Shown: positions 19,843-34,608, numbered from the stretch's first letter. The stretch is 64,000 nucleotides of DNA from Undaria pinnatifida (GCA_012845835.1 JABAKD010000023.1:2739197-2803196), one strand, 5' to 3'. Numbers and translations: made by a program. The notes: generated by a model not told the origin, from the letters alone.

Positions 19843-22800
19843 GTGATGAAAAGAATAGAGATAATACTTGTCTTAGTACGCAGCGAAAAACGCCTGATAA
19901 CAGGTCGATAAGAAAGGAATGATTACTATTGCAAAAGTGTATGCGGAGGAGATCCGAGATCGGACATTTTGAACTTGGTGCGGACACCCCCCCTCATAAG
20001 CGAGAAACCCAACCCGTGTCGGCAAGAACATCTGCTTCTTAGTAGATGTCTTGTGCTGCTCTCTTCCAACAAACATGGCCAGAAAATTTTTTCTTCTTAG
20101 TTCTAGGAAAACGTAGGACTGATTGGCGTTGAAAAATATTCGCCACATTGTGGGACGGCAACAAAAAGCCCTGTGTTATTTCATTTTCCGTTTCTCAAGC
20201 AAAGGGGGATGGCGCCAGAATCGATCGGTGGTAAGGGCAGGTTTGACCATGAGTCATGTTCTAAAGGAGCCGCCTTAATGATGTATAAAGAAGTCGCTGG
20301 TTTTGAATCCAGCTCCCTGCCGTATTTCCTGAAGTTTGGTTCTCCTTCCCACTCCGGCATCCTCCCTCTATAGGCCTTTGCAAACAAGAAAAAATTAAAA
20401 CATGTATTTTTATAGCTTTCTTCCTCGTATCGAGCAGCCACGAAACGTTGGTTAAAGAATATTGCTGGTTTGGGGGGGATGGCTATCGTGAAACCAGTCC
20501 AATGAATAAATAGTAAACAGCCCTTCAAAAAACAATTGCCTCCATCTCCTCGGAATACGCCGTACGTCGGAAGAGATGGCACAGGTGTCAAAACACCCAC
20601 ATTTGCAGTAGTGGTGGACCATCGGCATGCACTCGTAAGCACCAAGGAACAGTACCTGCCAACCCAGCGGCATTCAATGGTAAGAACAAAGGAACACTAC
20701 CTGCCATTTGTTGTTCAGTACATCGGTCCCTGAGCTCTATACCGAGCGACAAAGGCTAGGGTAAGGGGACGCAAATTTTCGCTTGAAGGGTAGTCTAATT
20801 CGGCAACTCGGGTCTGGTCGCGCAAGCGCGAATTATTTTCCGTCGCGCATGAAGGCATTTCGTGCGTGTTCCTGACCGATTTCTCCGTGGCTCGTTACTT
20901 CGCTTAATCGGGCGTCACCATTGAACGGTTTAAGACGCCAACAATCACAAAAAAAAGGGCGGCACACGATAGTACTCACCCTACCATGGCCTTAATCTAG
21001 CCATGGGGCTCGTTGGTTATGTAGCTTATGTAGCGCTATCCCCTCGAACACTCAATCATGTATCAAAGATGTGTACTATAGTCGTATTAGTCAACAAAAC
21101 ATACCTGGTATGCTTTAGGGCTCGCAGTACCAACGATCGTCAGCATCGAGGCGAGATCCCCGGAGATCAATGATGTCGGAATCGGGTACTTCGATTTCGA
21201 AGTACGTGTACACTACTAGAGTATGTTCGGAGCCCTGTATTATTTGCACTCTCTGTCCAATACTATAAGGTCGCCGGAGTCGAAAGTCACCAACGCTGTG
21301 CGCCCCCCTACGGTAACCGGGCTCAAAGAGATCGGAAAATTGCGCTGTTGAAGCTTCTCGGGAGTGACATATCGCCTACACGTTGCGGTTCGAGTATCTC
21401 GCACGCATTCACATTAGTACAACACCCTTCACTCCAAACTTGTACCTGTGCCAGGGTACTACGCCGGTTTGATATCTTCGTCGTTCATGATCGGCCGTTT
21501 GTTCTCCTCGCATTTCTGGGGGATAGCGGCGGACACTTTGGGTCAGCGCTTGGTGCTGGTGTTCGGCATCGTTTCGACCACTATTCTTTCGGTGGTGTTC
21601 GGGTGTTCGACAACATTCACAGTCGCCTTTATTTCCAGGTGATGTGCAAAACGGGTTAAGTTAACAGTTGCAGCATTTTCTTCCTGTCATTGAACTTGAA
21701 GCCGGTTGTTACCAAAGACTTGGGCGCGGTTCGATGTGGGTTAGCAACCGCAATCTCTGCAAGACGGCCTTGAATATGTTAGACGTTTGATGGGTGCATT
21801 CGTCGATAGTCTGTTGTGACAAGAAGTATACCACGACAGCGTTGGTAGTTACGAAGACGATAACTCATCCATGGGGCCAGGTGTCAGATATTCGACTTCA
21901 TATGTGTGAGAGATACGCTACGATGTGGTTTGCTTCGCATGCATGGGTTACGGCGGGGTCTCGGTCTCACGACTGCCCTAAGCCCCCGCCAGACAATAAT
22001 GGTGATTATCAAACAGTGTAGAAGAGTCGAACAGGGATGATGCAACGGCACCGCGACAGCGCATGACGTCTTACTGCTGCAGTCAGTAACACCAGCCATT
22101 GTGTGTGCTGGGGCGGGTGTATTCAGTGCGTGCATGACCGTAGTTGTATGACCATAAACTCTCGCATCCCTACTATGCCGAGACGAAGCACGTTGGGGTT
22201 TCATCGATCAGACAGACATAGCCCGCACCAACTGCGAATCGCCGTGAGGTGTTGTTAGGCAAGTGGCATGAAGGACGTACCGATTCTGCATCCTTCCTAC
22301 AACCGCTCGAAAGAGCGACCTCGTCACCTTATTTCTACCTTTTTGCTTATGGATTACATCGCTAACGATTTACTAGGTTTTCTGATTGGTCCACTTCAGC
22401 GACGGCAAAGGGCATTAGTATGCAATTACCTCGTGGGTTCGTTACTATTTTGACACTACGTGATGCGATCATTCCCCTTGCCGGTAGTTACGGTTCTCTA
22501 CCCTGCACAATATATGACCTAACTGGATAACCATCATGGTGACCGCCAAAAACAAATGTAACGAAAAAACGGCACGCTGGTTGTGTTACTCCCAATGTGA
22601 TTCGCACGTTTTACAGCACCGTTGGCAAGTAACGGCAACCCCAATATACATACGTCGGTGCCAACCGAGGCCAAGTAACATTTATATCCATATATTTTGC
22701 GGAAGGGGCTGTGCGCCAGGGGGGGGGGAGGCATCATGTTGAAGCACGACGTTACACGCGTGAAATGATCTGCAAAAATGAAGGGGTTTACCGTGTCAAA

Positions 22801-25800
22801 TCTCAAGAGTAGGATGTTTCGTGAGAATAATCATCCTCCCGCGACAATAATTTGTTGGGTTTGGTGAGAGAACGGACTCTCAAGACATCCGCTCGTTAAA
22901 TGTAGATATTCGAACTACATGGTTAATACAAAGTATTATAACTGGGTAAGCTGTACAACACCGGATTACATGTTAATTGATTTGGATACGGAAGCGAAAA
23001 CGCACGGGGCACGACATTCCACTCAGCGACATGTTGACTGATGTTATGCGCGTCGGGATTGAAGTGTTGACTGAGCTCACGTGCGTAGGGTGGACATGGG
23101 TGTGGCATATATTATATATTACCGTACGAGTTGACTGTGTCGAGAAAGGAGACGGGAAGGAAGGCGCAAATTGCAGGCCCACCAGGTCCACTCTGCTACA
23201 GTGGACGGTGGTTTTTCCAGGTCTAAGAAGGGTTTTCCAATCGTTGTCAAGTAAGGAAATGGGGGAAAAATAGTGTAGACCCCTGACAAACATGAATTTC
23301 TGGTTCTAGTGAGAACATGTGATCGATCGCGTACTTCAGCCGCCTAGATCCTTGGGTCTCCTCTTGTGCCAGCGCTCTATGAAGAGCTAGCGATGGGACG
23401 GGAGAGATGGAGCTGCGAAATATGGGCCGCTGAGGACGCTCTCCTCGGTGGTATGTTTATCAGTTTTTATTTGAATTCAGTTAATTTTTGGACGTGATAA
23501 AGTTGAGACGTTTCGTCTTCTTGACGGTGGCTTCTAGAGTAAGACCGAGAAACACCTATCGGATAGCACAAGCGGGCATCGTGCGGATTGCCCTAGGCGA
23601 GAAGGATTCCTCCGATCTAGGACGATGCGTGCAAAGCTAAAGTTTGTGTCATGCTGTCCAATCCGAAGATCGCACCCGGGTTTGCACCGACTCTTCTCAC
23701 CCACACTTGATCTGTAGTCTGTATATTTAGTTTATTGTACCTTAAGGTTTTGGTTGGACCAACGAGACCCCATTTCATGCTATCCATTGCCATCTTAATT
23801 GCCATGAATGCCGTGGAGATGGTTGCACAACGACTCTTTGTTGGCCTCTGAAGACTGTCAGTGCTCACCCGTCCGAGTGTGCGCTCGTCATATATCACAG
23901 GGGTCAACATGCGTTGATTACAAGCACCCTCCACGTTTATGAATATTCTGTAGTGTCTCACCGTCCACGTACACCGGTGCTCGACGCATGGCTGGCTCTC
24001 TCGCGGTAACGGGAACGCCATCGGGTGCGGAGGGAATACAATAGGAGGGGAACATGTACGTCAGGTATTTGAGTGACAAGAGGATTCTCCCCTTTGTCAT
24101 ATTTTGTTGTACGAGACCCCGGAGGCTTGTTCAGATTCCAATCCATTGTGCCATTTCGGGAAACAATGAGTTTCACCGCATCTCCGAGCATGTTTACACA
24201 AACCAGATAACACATAGTAAATCAGGCTTGTCCACAGGCATAAATAAATATCCCCCCTGCCTGTGTGCACGTCATTATAACGCGTTTTCAAAGCGCGCCA
24301 TCCAAAACCTTTTTTATTCGAACGAAGCACATGCGTGAAAAATCCAATTCCGTGTTCTAAACAATACTGCCACAAACTCCAAAACCCCTTATGTTAACAC
24401 CGAACCCCGTAGGGAGGGGGAATTAACTGCGGCAATCGAACGGAAATTGCGGATACTAAGAATATGGGCGAGTACTAACTCGCAGTAGTACAGTGTATTC
24501 CGTAACATCCGACAACTAATTTTCGACTGTTTGTGAGGCCAACGTTAACCCCTTTACCACCGGAAACCCGTTTTTGGGGACAAAATTACTTGGGTTTAGT
24601 ATAGGGAGGGGTTGGGGGGCTCTAAACGGGTTAAAAGGGAAACGAGCATTGGTCTTGTTTTGTCTCCAGATCTTCCCTCTTATACGCATTTAAGTTCATT
24701 TCCCCCACTGAGAGCCCAAAATTGCCCATTCTCTTAACAAATATATCAGGGTTCTTTGCGGTGTGGTTTTACCCATCGGTTCGGTGCGGCTCGGCGCGGT
24801 TAGCCGTATTGGAACGAAGCGTAGGATTTTCGCCCTGTCCGAACCGGCACCGAAACGCGCCGTAGGATTCCATATTTCTGAAAACCGCACTGATCCGCAT
24901 CATAGGAAACCTGTTGTAACACTTAGTTTGGGTAAGCAATTGGTTAACCATTTTGCAAGCGGTCAATCCAACTAATACGCCACTAATTTCTCAGAAATGG
25001 CGTCGTCGACAGACCGTTGGTTGTTTGGGTCAAGGGTTCAAATCGCACATCAACCATAAAAAAAACATTTTCAAAACTTTCCCCATGTCGAACTTCAAAA
25101 GCACTCTCCCCGGTATCGCCATGAAATGAACCCCCTCAGATATTGACACGACCGCCGGTGTTTCCGGCCGACCTGGTATCATGCCGTTTCAGGGGGGGGG
25201 GGGGGGGGGGGGGGGGTTATCCTCCTGGGGATCCGGGTAAAAAAAGCTTAAGCTCCATACACTTTCGTTTGTGTACCAGTTTTCGTCCATCTGCAGAACG
25301 CAGACTTTGTGTCAACCTCCCCCCTCCGGTTTAGTCAACACTATGAACTTGCCTGGTAGTCTTATATGGCTTAGTTTAGAAAAGGTATTGGTTAACGGAC
25401 TGATACCCCACAAATTCTTTATCAATACATGACAGAACCGAACCGCACCGTAGCATTTACGAGTTTTAAAACCGCTCCGAACCGCACCGTAGGAGATCTG
25501 ATCTCCAAAACCGATCCCAACTGCGTCGTAGGACGCATCACAGCACCCAACCGCACCGTACGATTTAACCTATCGGAAAAGCGCAGTGAACCGCACCGTA
25601 AGATTCCCGATTCCTTAAACCCGGACCGAACCGCACCGTTGGAATAACATCGAAACGGCACCGTGCGGTATGCATCAAGCAAGAAACTGTTCAAACCGGT
25701 TATTTATCAGTGCGGTTAACGTGAACCCGCAGAAAACCCGAGGTATCAGCCCAACCCCGGGCCGGCCCACCAGCGGCGGCTTATGACAAGCCCTGGCAAC

Positions 25801-28800
25801 ATCGCTGACGTTAAGTTATCAGCATGTCGTCTCCATTGGTACGCCAGCAGCAACTGTACCTGCTCTAGTACTATTGAATGAAGACAAAGCTTTACTACAG
25901 GTAAGCGCTACGAAATGTCAACAAAAAAATCGATCAGCATTATTAACCGGTGAATGTACCAGTTCATAGAACCATAGCATCATTCTTCCCAGAAGCATAG
26001 TACCGAATATATATATATATAACATTTGCAGTATTCGACAATGTTACGCGTCTTAAGTCGGAGCTCGTCACAGGTCACCTCTCGTCGCGAACGAGACTCT
26101 CCTCGGACGGGTAAGGCGCCGAGCTGGCGTCGTATGGCCCCAACCCTTCCAAGATGGTGAAGGATCAATCAGTGCCAATCCCAGCTCGCTCTCAATGGCC
26201 TCCGTTTTACTGGCGACCGCTGTGACCTCCCCTCTTCGCATTGCGTTTTTCAAACACAAACGATCCTGCTGTTGTTATGCATCCCAAAACAAACAAAAAA
26301 AAAAAAACATCGTGCCTTCCAATCTCCCTCCCCGTGTTGCTCTCGTCAAGCACTCCACACACACCAAGCACCAGTTCTTGCCTGCCAATTCCCAGCTCAT
26401 TGCCGCGCTCATCGAGATCTGCTGATAACAGGGGTGGCCACGGGTTTGGGATGGCAGTAGCTGATAGCTGCGTCTGCTGCTGCTGTGCTGGCACCATCTA
26501 CTGCTGCTGCTGCACGTGCTCTACCAGCCCTGACTGCGCCAAGATCAGATGTTGCCACCATTGGCCGTTTTTTGCCACGTTGCCAGCCCAACGATCAATT
26601 CTCTGTCATATCTCCATTGCTCTGTCTCTATAATCTGACACCTTATCCACGAAAACCAAACAATGGTCACCTCTTATTTCCTTTTGCTGGTTTCCTCCCA
26701 CCTCGACTTGCTCAAGCGGCAGCTGTTCGCTTCCTGCACAGGCGGGAGCAACAGCGCCGGCGGTATCGATAGTGATTGTGGCGACGCTGGCCGCGGCGAA
26801 AGACGTTCCCGTTCTACTACCCCCGCCTCTTTTTTATCGACGCCCTTTGGCTCATCATTCAAAATAACCCTCAAGAAAAGCAATATTTCTCGCCCCCAAT
26901 ATGCCGCCCTCTGTTTTATCAAATACTATCTTGGGGTCCAAAACGTTTGGTTGCGAGCTTCTTAGGTATGGGGTTACGCCGTGCTCGTTCAGGTATGCAG
27001 CAAGACCCAAAAGCACATCCATTCTCTCAAGGCGTCCCTGTGTCTTTTTTTTATACGCGCGGATCCTAGATGTTTCCTGGCCTGGCGCTGATCGTTAAAC
27101 ATCATTGGAGCTTGCCATGGTGTGTTTTGCGTTTCGCTCGGTTATCCAAGCCCTATAGGTTTTTGCTACTGTCGTGCAGAACTTTGTAACTTCGAGTTTG
27201 AAAGTAGCTTCGACCATTGCGGTACTGATGTAGCCCCTATGCTCCTCCAGCGTGAGCCTGACGAATGATGTTTCCATCGTTGTGCTCGCCCTATGCACAA
27301 CAAGTCTGGAAGGATCCTTACACAAGTATGCTTCGCCATCCACGTACACGGGTGTTCGACGCGTGGCTGGCTCACTCGCGGAGACAAAAGTCACGATATC
27401 CGGAGCGCCATCAGGTGGGGAGGAAAGAAAAAATATGTACAAGATAAAAATTGAAAACCTCGAGTGACAGAGGGGGCTTTCTCTTTTGTCTTATTTTGTG
27501 TACGCGATCCTGGAGTCACCTTTACCCAACAGTGCAAGGGCTCGGCGTGGGTGGGGCAGGGCAGCACTTCTACTTGTTTGATTCAGTATTTGATAAGAGA
27601 GTAACAACTGTTACCGCACAACACATAGTTTACGCGTGTAGAACGTAAAGTAATGCCAAGAGTTTGATGTAGCCTAACAGTGGAGTACTTGCTAGTGCTG
27701 TCGTTTCCTCCATTCCTCTGTTTTTTGCGAGAATCCAATTTCAAGCTTCATATATATTTCGATCAGATAAAACCGAGCCCACGCAGACTGACCCTCTAGT
27801 CTCGCCACAAAGAGATGGTTCGAGAGCGCTTCTTGGCGTTTCGACTCAACCAAGCATCTTGGGCCAGCAGAGGGATGGCCAAATGTTTGCTGCATGTTCT
27901 CTACGTAGCAACTGACAGGGGTGCACTGAGCCAGCTTCTGCTACTACATGAACGATACCATAAACGCCCCACCTTACGTTGAAATGATCCATCCATGCCG
28001 CCGCTCCAATTCATGCCCCCCCACCTCCAACGCCCCCTCCTTCCCCGCCACCCGCACCATCGCCTAGACCTAGCACCACGCGTATAGCAAACCCCTACAT
28101 ATATGCGACCCATAGCTGTTAAAATCCCTTTCCCCCGTCCCCTCGCCCCCCCCACAACCCACCGACCCCCTCAAACAATCCGCCCTCTCTATATCGATTG
28201 TACGTACGACTTAAACGATATACAAAATAAACTGGTGCATTCCTTTCAAAACCGTCAGATTTATACCCTTAAAGGGTATATAGTTTCTACGCATATTTTG
28301 AGTTGCCGCGCCCATTTCTCCCCCCGCCCCTTCCCCCTTCCCTCTTGTTCAAACCCATGCCCCCACATCCTTGAAAACGATGCCCTCCCCTCACCCATTA
28401 TGCGACTTACGGGATACACTTGATGCACTGATGCATTTCCTTTCACAGCTGTCAGATTTTGTCACCCTTAAAAACGGCTTTTATAGTGTCCGCGCATAGA
28501 CTGACTAACATCACCTTGTTGACCCTGACAGCTACACTGTAGTTTTAATGGCAGTCGCTGACTTATATCCTTAATAAGGAAACATACCACATAATACGCA
28601 CGATCGGAGTATCACACCCAGCTTGCAAAGACGAGTTTCGACAAAATATTCGATCTCACGGATTTATCACCACGATTGATACCTCCCCGCACAGTATTGA
28701 ATTCCCCAATGACACCGACCAGTCCATCTCTAGTTGGATGGGGTTCGTAGATTATTGAGCCAGCTCCACCTGGAGATGATAGGGTCCCATCTCCGTTCCA

Positions 28801-31800
28801 GGGGAAATTTCATACATATCATGAAATTGGACAAGCGGGGGATGAGAACCGAGTTCTCTCGGGTCGACACCGCCCCCCACGGTGTGGAAACTGCGGTTCC
28901 GTTGACTAGAATCGCTGACTGGTTCGAGTTCCACAACGGCCCTCTACCCTAATATGAGGATGATAGAGGCTCACCAACCGATAAGGGACAGTTCCGTGGC
29001 ACACGGGGGAGATAGGGCCCCATCCCCGGTTAAGAAATCCTCTAAATCTTTAGACTACAGCCCGAGCAACGCGGGCATTGTAACGATGATCTCCCGGGTC
29101 GATATACCTCCCCGCACGCCGTGTCAACCCCGACTCCATTGTCTTATTTCTCGTGATGGGCTGGTAGGCTTTGACTCAGTAAGCTTACAATATATCGACC
29201 GAGTCGGGTTTTATCGCATACTTGTCGCATACGGCAAACATTTGCAATGAGAGCGCGGTTCAATGTGTGATATGGATGATTGGTCGCACAAACAAACGAT
29301 TTTGAGCGCATCTTTTAATTAAAAAATTGAAACTTTCACACTCCAGCTGTGAGGTCGAGTACTTTGTCGAAACTCATCTTTGCAACCTGTGTGTGATTGC
29401 GCGAATTACGGGTTGTGTGTCCTCAGTAAGGATATTGGTCGGCGACTCCCCTTGCAACGACAGTGTAGCTATCAGGGTCAACAGGGTGATGTTAGTCAGT
29501 CTGTGCGCGGAAACTATAACACCAGTTTCTAAGGGGGACAAAATCTGACAGCTGTGGAGGGAAATGCATCCTTTTATCAGATGAATCCTGTAAGTCGAAT
29601 ATCCGGTGAGGGGGGGGGGGGCGGTGTTTTTAACGACGTGTGGGGCTGATTTGGATCAAAAGGGGGGCGGGAGGGGGGAAGGGGAGGAGGGGGCGGGTGG
29701 GGCAGGTCAATTTGTGCGTTGAAACTATAAATCTTTCTTGTGGGGGATTGGTGGGGAATGTGGCGGGGGAAGCGGGGGCCGGGGGAGGAGGGCGTTAGGT
29801 CGCATAGATTTAGGTGTTTGCTTTACGCGTGGTGCTAGGTCTAAGCGATGGTGCTGGTGATGGGGAAGGAGGGGGCGTTGGGAGCATTGGTGGGTGGGAA
29901 ATGCAGCAGCGGCATGGACGGCTCTAAACGTACGACGAAGCGATATCCAGGGCGTGTAAATGTTTATTACTGTGGCGGATTTCGATATTAGGTGGGGCGT
30001 TTAAGCGAGAGGAGCGAGAAAATATATATATATATATATGGGGGGGGGAGGGGGGGGATCAAGAGGGTTTAGATCACACATAATATTATGTCAGGTTGCC
30101 GTGCCGAGCAAGCACGCTCAAAATGGGGATGACAAAACACTTGAACAGCAACAACAGCACCACCAGTCGCAATATAAATGGCGGAATTGGAGCCTATTTT
30201 TTGTAGGATAAATTTAATACAAAAATGTGGTGTTCATCGAAAAACGACGTGATATTATGTGAAGCTAAGACTGGCACCACTGGTGCGTAATAGCCAACCG
30301 TGTAAACAGCCTCAAATTTGGATAAAAAAGTGCGTATTGGACTCACAGGCATAATGGCCAAATGCTCATCGAGTTCTTGTTACATTCCGAATAATCGCCT
30401 CTTTGTCGCTTATGCGGCACCGAGAATTTTTGCTGAAAAATCCGGTTTCAATCGCCTTTTGGGTCATAAACCTGAGCTCGCTAATATCGCGGCATTTTTT
30501 TCATAATACTCGCCTGAGGGAAGCAATTGCCATGCGACCGCAATTCGTTCTAAACGCTCGACCTTGGGATTAATCCTTGCTGTTGGTGCCCAGAGCATCA
30601 CGATTATGCCATTCGAGACCTAAGAAGAGCGATCAAATCGCCATGTCCCGGCATACTAACATATTTTATATATATATTGCCCACAACAGGTAAGAGCGAT
30701 GAGCGCCTGCTTCAGCTTGACACAGGGTAAAATCTAATACCCCTTCCTTTTCTTCGGTCTTTCAATTCTTTTGTTTTTTCCAATTGACTTGCGCCTGACG
30801 TGCGTATGCGTAGTGATAGGTACCACGATACAATTGTGCATAAGATCTCTTTTTTTTATGATGCTGCTATGTCGTCGATTTTCAAGAGATGTTGTCAAGA
30901 GGATCCCTATTACTCTGTATCATCGCGGTTGATTTCTGGAAAACACAAGACGACAGTTTCAGGAAGTTCCCTATATACGGAGTATTATACTGTCATCAAT
31001 TTTTTGCCGGCGCACACGATGCGTTGACCAGTAGCAACAACAACAGTAAGTATCCAGCGCAGTTCTTGCAACCACACAACAAAGCGTTCGAAACACTACT
31101 ACCTTGATAATCGCACCTATGTAATAAGAGTATACCGGTCGCCCCGGTGGCGTATCAGGTTATCCTCGAGCCTGGTATAGGTCAGTTTCGTGAGTTCGAG
31201 CCCCGCCGAGTGCATACGCGTATATATTCGTTGGGACTTTTGCTTGAGGACAAATTGACTCGCGGAAAGCGCGAGAGCGTGAGTTAGCAACACTCGATGA
31301 ACAATCGACGAGCAGTGGGATTGCTGAACCCTATGCGCGATAAAAATTGAAGGCAAGAACCGGGGAGGAGAAGGGATGACACCTGTCACCACTGCTTGCC
31401 CAGAAGCTGGAAGGTGAAAGTGTGCGTGTCAGTATATCTGGCAATAGATTCGGTAAGATAGTCCGCAGAGTCATGGTCTATTGGCCACAAGAAAATTCTC
31501 ATGAACAGAATATTGTAAGTGGAGCGGATGACCCGTAGAATCTAGCTAGCTTATACCACAAGAGCGTTCCCGGTAACCGAACGTTCTTCCTCTGGACAAG
31601 ATAGATAGAAGTAAGCGCGTTAGGCGCTCATGGGAATATAGAACACCTAGGAGAAGGTTCTTTGTACGTTCCATAGGTAAAGGTCCGGAAGAGAGCACAG
31701 CAGCAATGCTGGGGTGAAGCGAACTCTGTGAGCTTCACGCCACCCCCGTGCTCTCACTCCTCCCACTCCTCCTCCTTCCCCTTCTCCTCCTGCTCTTCCT

Positions 31801-34543
31801 GTCTCCTCGAGCTTGTCATAGCTCAACGCCAATAATGAGAAATCTATAAAGAAGAACCGGTGCTGTCTCCAAGCGAAGCTGATACCCCTGCGTCCCTTCC
31901 CTCCCACCTTCCGGTACCACGATACCTTCACACGTACCCTTAGAAGTGCATCCAAGTTACTTTTTTGGGGATAAATATATATGGAATTATTGTCGGATGT
32001 TTATTATGCGGTCCTGAAATATGGATGATGACGCAGGCTACGGTAGGAGGGTCCTTCTTTGGGCCTTGAATTTCAGTGACTAGGGGTCACTCGCGCGAGT
32101 AACCCCTTTATTATTTTGCGATCTTGCGTTTTCTTCATGTTTTAAATTGGCGAAATCAATCCGCAATGCAAAGGTAATCTAAGCTGCTCCAAAACAACTG
32201 CCTAAACCATTTTCATTTGTGAGGTACAGAGTCACTCGTGCAACTGGCTCAAACACACCAGTGAAAACGGGGGTACCCCCCCTACCATAGCCTTGGTCTG
32301 ATGGATCGTGGACCAACAGACTATTTACGGAAAGAACTCTTTGGAGCGGCGACGAAAAAAGACTGACAAAACGTTGTTTCTCGTACTGCGATATATAGAA
32401 GTCATTCTGTTCGTTGTGTTTGTTTTCTACCTGGTACTTCGTTTTTTTTTGTAATGGTCTGGCCTGTATTGTGGTGTTCTCGTACCCGGTATGCTAGCTT
32501 TTAACATGCTTTATTCTTTGATTATTTCCGATTGCTTTGTTTGCTCTGACTCACAAGTCTATGACCACGTAATAATAAGTTGTATCTCTCTAAGACAAAG
32601 AAAGCTCTGCATTATATATCTGACAAAATCCAAGAATAGCTCGGGCGTATATAGCCCAAAATACACAATTTTGCGCACTTGTCGACTGTCTCGCTCCACC
32701 TATACATACATACCCGATCTCGGCTAGATTCGAAACGGATACGTCAGGGCGGGGGGCGTTAGAACCGCTCCCTGAGGACGGCGCTCGAACGAAGCTGTTT
32801 GACCGAGAATTCCAGTTCCCAGTATCGCATGCTGAGGTCGAGAAAGAAAAAATAACTCCTGACCTGGACTCGGGAGTCCCCCCAAAAAATATTGATAATA
32901 TATTGATACACTAAAATATATATATATATACACTGCAGCTGTGAGATCGAATATTTTGTCGAAACTCATCCTTGCAAGCTGTGTGTGATACTCCGATCGC
33001 GCGTATTACGGGTTGTGTGTACTCATTGAGGATATAGGTCGGCGACTCCCCTTGCAACTACAGTGTAGCTATCAGGGTCAACAGGGCGATGTTAGTCAGT
33101 CTGTGCGCGGAAACCATAAAAACCTTTTCTGCAGGGTACAAAATCTGACAGCTGTGGAAGGAAGTGCATCCGTTTATCAAGTGAATCCTGTAAGTCGAAT
33201 AACCGGCGAGGGGAGGGCATAGTTTTTTAGGACGTGGGGGCCGGGGTTCGATCAATAGGATGCGGGGGTCGGGGGGGGGAGTGTGCGGGGGGGGGGCGCG
33301 GGGCGGGCGGGCCAGCTCAATCTGTGTGTGGAAACTATGCATTTTTTAAGGGTATACATCTGACGGTATTGTACCATATATATTTTAAACAATGAAAATA
33401 CACTCCATCCAGCTGTGAGATTGAAGATTTCGTCGAAACTCATCTTGGCAAGCTGTGTGTGATACTCCGATCGCGCGCATTACGATTTGTGTGTCCTCAT
33501 TAAGGATATAGGTCGGCGACTCCCCTTACAACTACAGTGTAGCTATCAGGGTCAACAGGGTGATTTTAGTCAGTCTGTGCGCGGAAACTATAAAACCCGT
33601 TTCTGAGGGGGACAAAATCTGACAGCTGTGGAGGGAAATGTATCCTTTTATCAAGTTAATTTTGTATGTCGAATACCGGGTGAGGGGGGGGGGGCGGAGT
33701 TCTGAAGGACGTGGGGGGCTGGGTTTGATCAAAAGCGAGCGGGTTTGGAGAAGTTGGGGGGGGGGGGATATATGTTGTACCATTTCTGCAAAACAAAAGG
33801 TTTCACCGCATCTCCTAATGATGCTACCATGCAGTATATCAAACTCGTCCAAAGGCATAAACCAGCATGGTGATACTTTGTATACATAGGGAATGCGTCC
33901 GTTTCCACACGATGGCGTCACGATAGCTGGTCGCCTGTGACAGCCCAGGAAGCACCCACATCAACAGTGGTACTACCGTTATTGTAGATGCATTAACCAA
34001 GTTGTTAAATGACTGCGCATGAAGGAATGACTAGAGTTATTAAGGCAGACCACAGAAAGCGGTATACTGCCACCATTCCGCGCCACTGTGCGGTATAGCA
34101 GAATACACTAGCTGTTTGAACCCGACCCGCGACGCGGATTGGTCAACCCAACCTCGTACCGGATTTCGACACCAACTCCTTGCAGTACATCGTACCGCGG
34201 CCTCTCAGCTCAACCGTCACCGTTTCTTGACGCGACTCACAACGCTTTCTGTCGTAAAATACACCATGCTGACCAATTTTGTTTCATGCTCTTAAACTTA
34301 TCGACCCCTACATATCCATTTAATTTCCGATCGAATCTCAACCATGGGCACAACGTCATTTAGCATTCATGAAACGACGCGTTTTTTTTCTCCTTTATAT
34401 TTCGGATCCCTACAGAGCGATCATTGCAACACCCCTTCGGCACACAGCACGTACCTCTGCTCAACCATACATAGCTCGCACGCCCCACATACACGTATTA
34501 TATATGCTGATCTTGATGTTGTTGTTGTTGCGGTTGTTGTTAA

Positions 34544-34584
<41 letters not shown>

Positions 34585-34608
34585 TTTTTGTTTTTTTTTT
34601 GTTGATAG

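Noticed and set aside
25434-25670. CRISPR-like repeat-spacer pattern of AACCGCACCGTA words
   Set aside because: The words are only about 12 bases, vary between copies, have uneven 30-40 base spacing and partly inverted copies, and no cas genes are present.
26330-26425. A peptide QFLPANSQLIAALIEIC reminiscent of the SSXT/GIF domain start
   Set aside because: The similarity is short, a double stop follows at once, and neither the downstream part of the domain nor a matching exon could be found.
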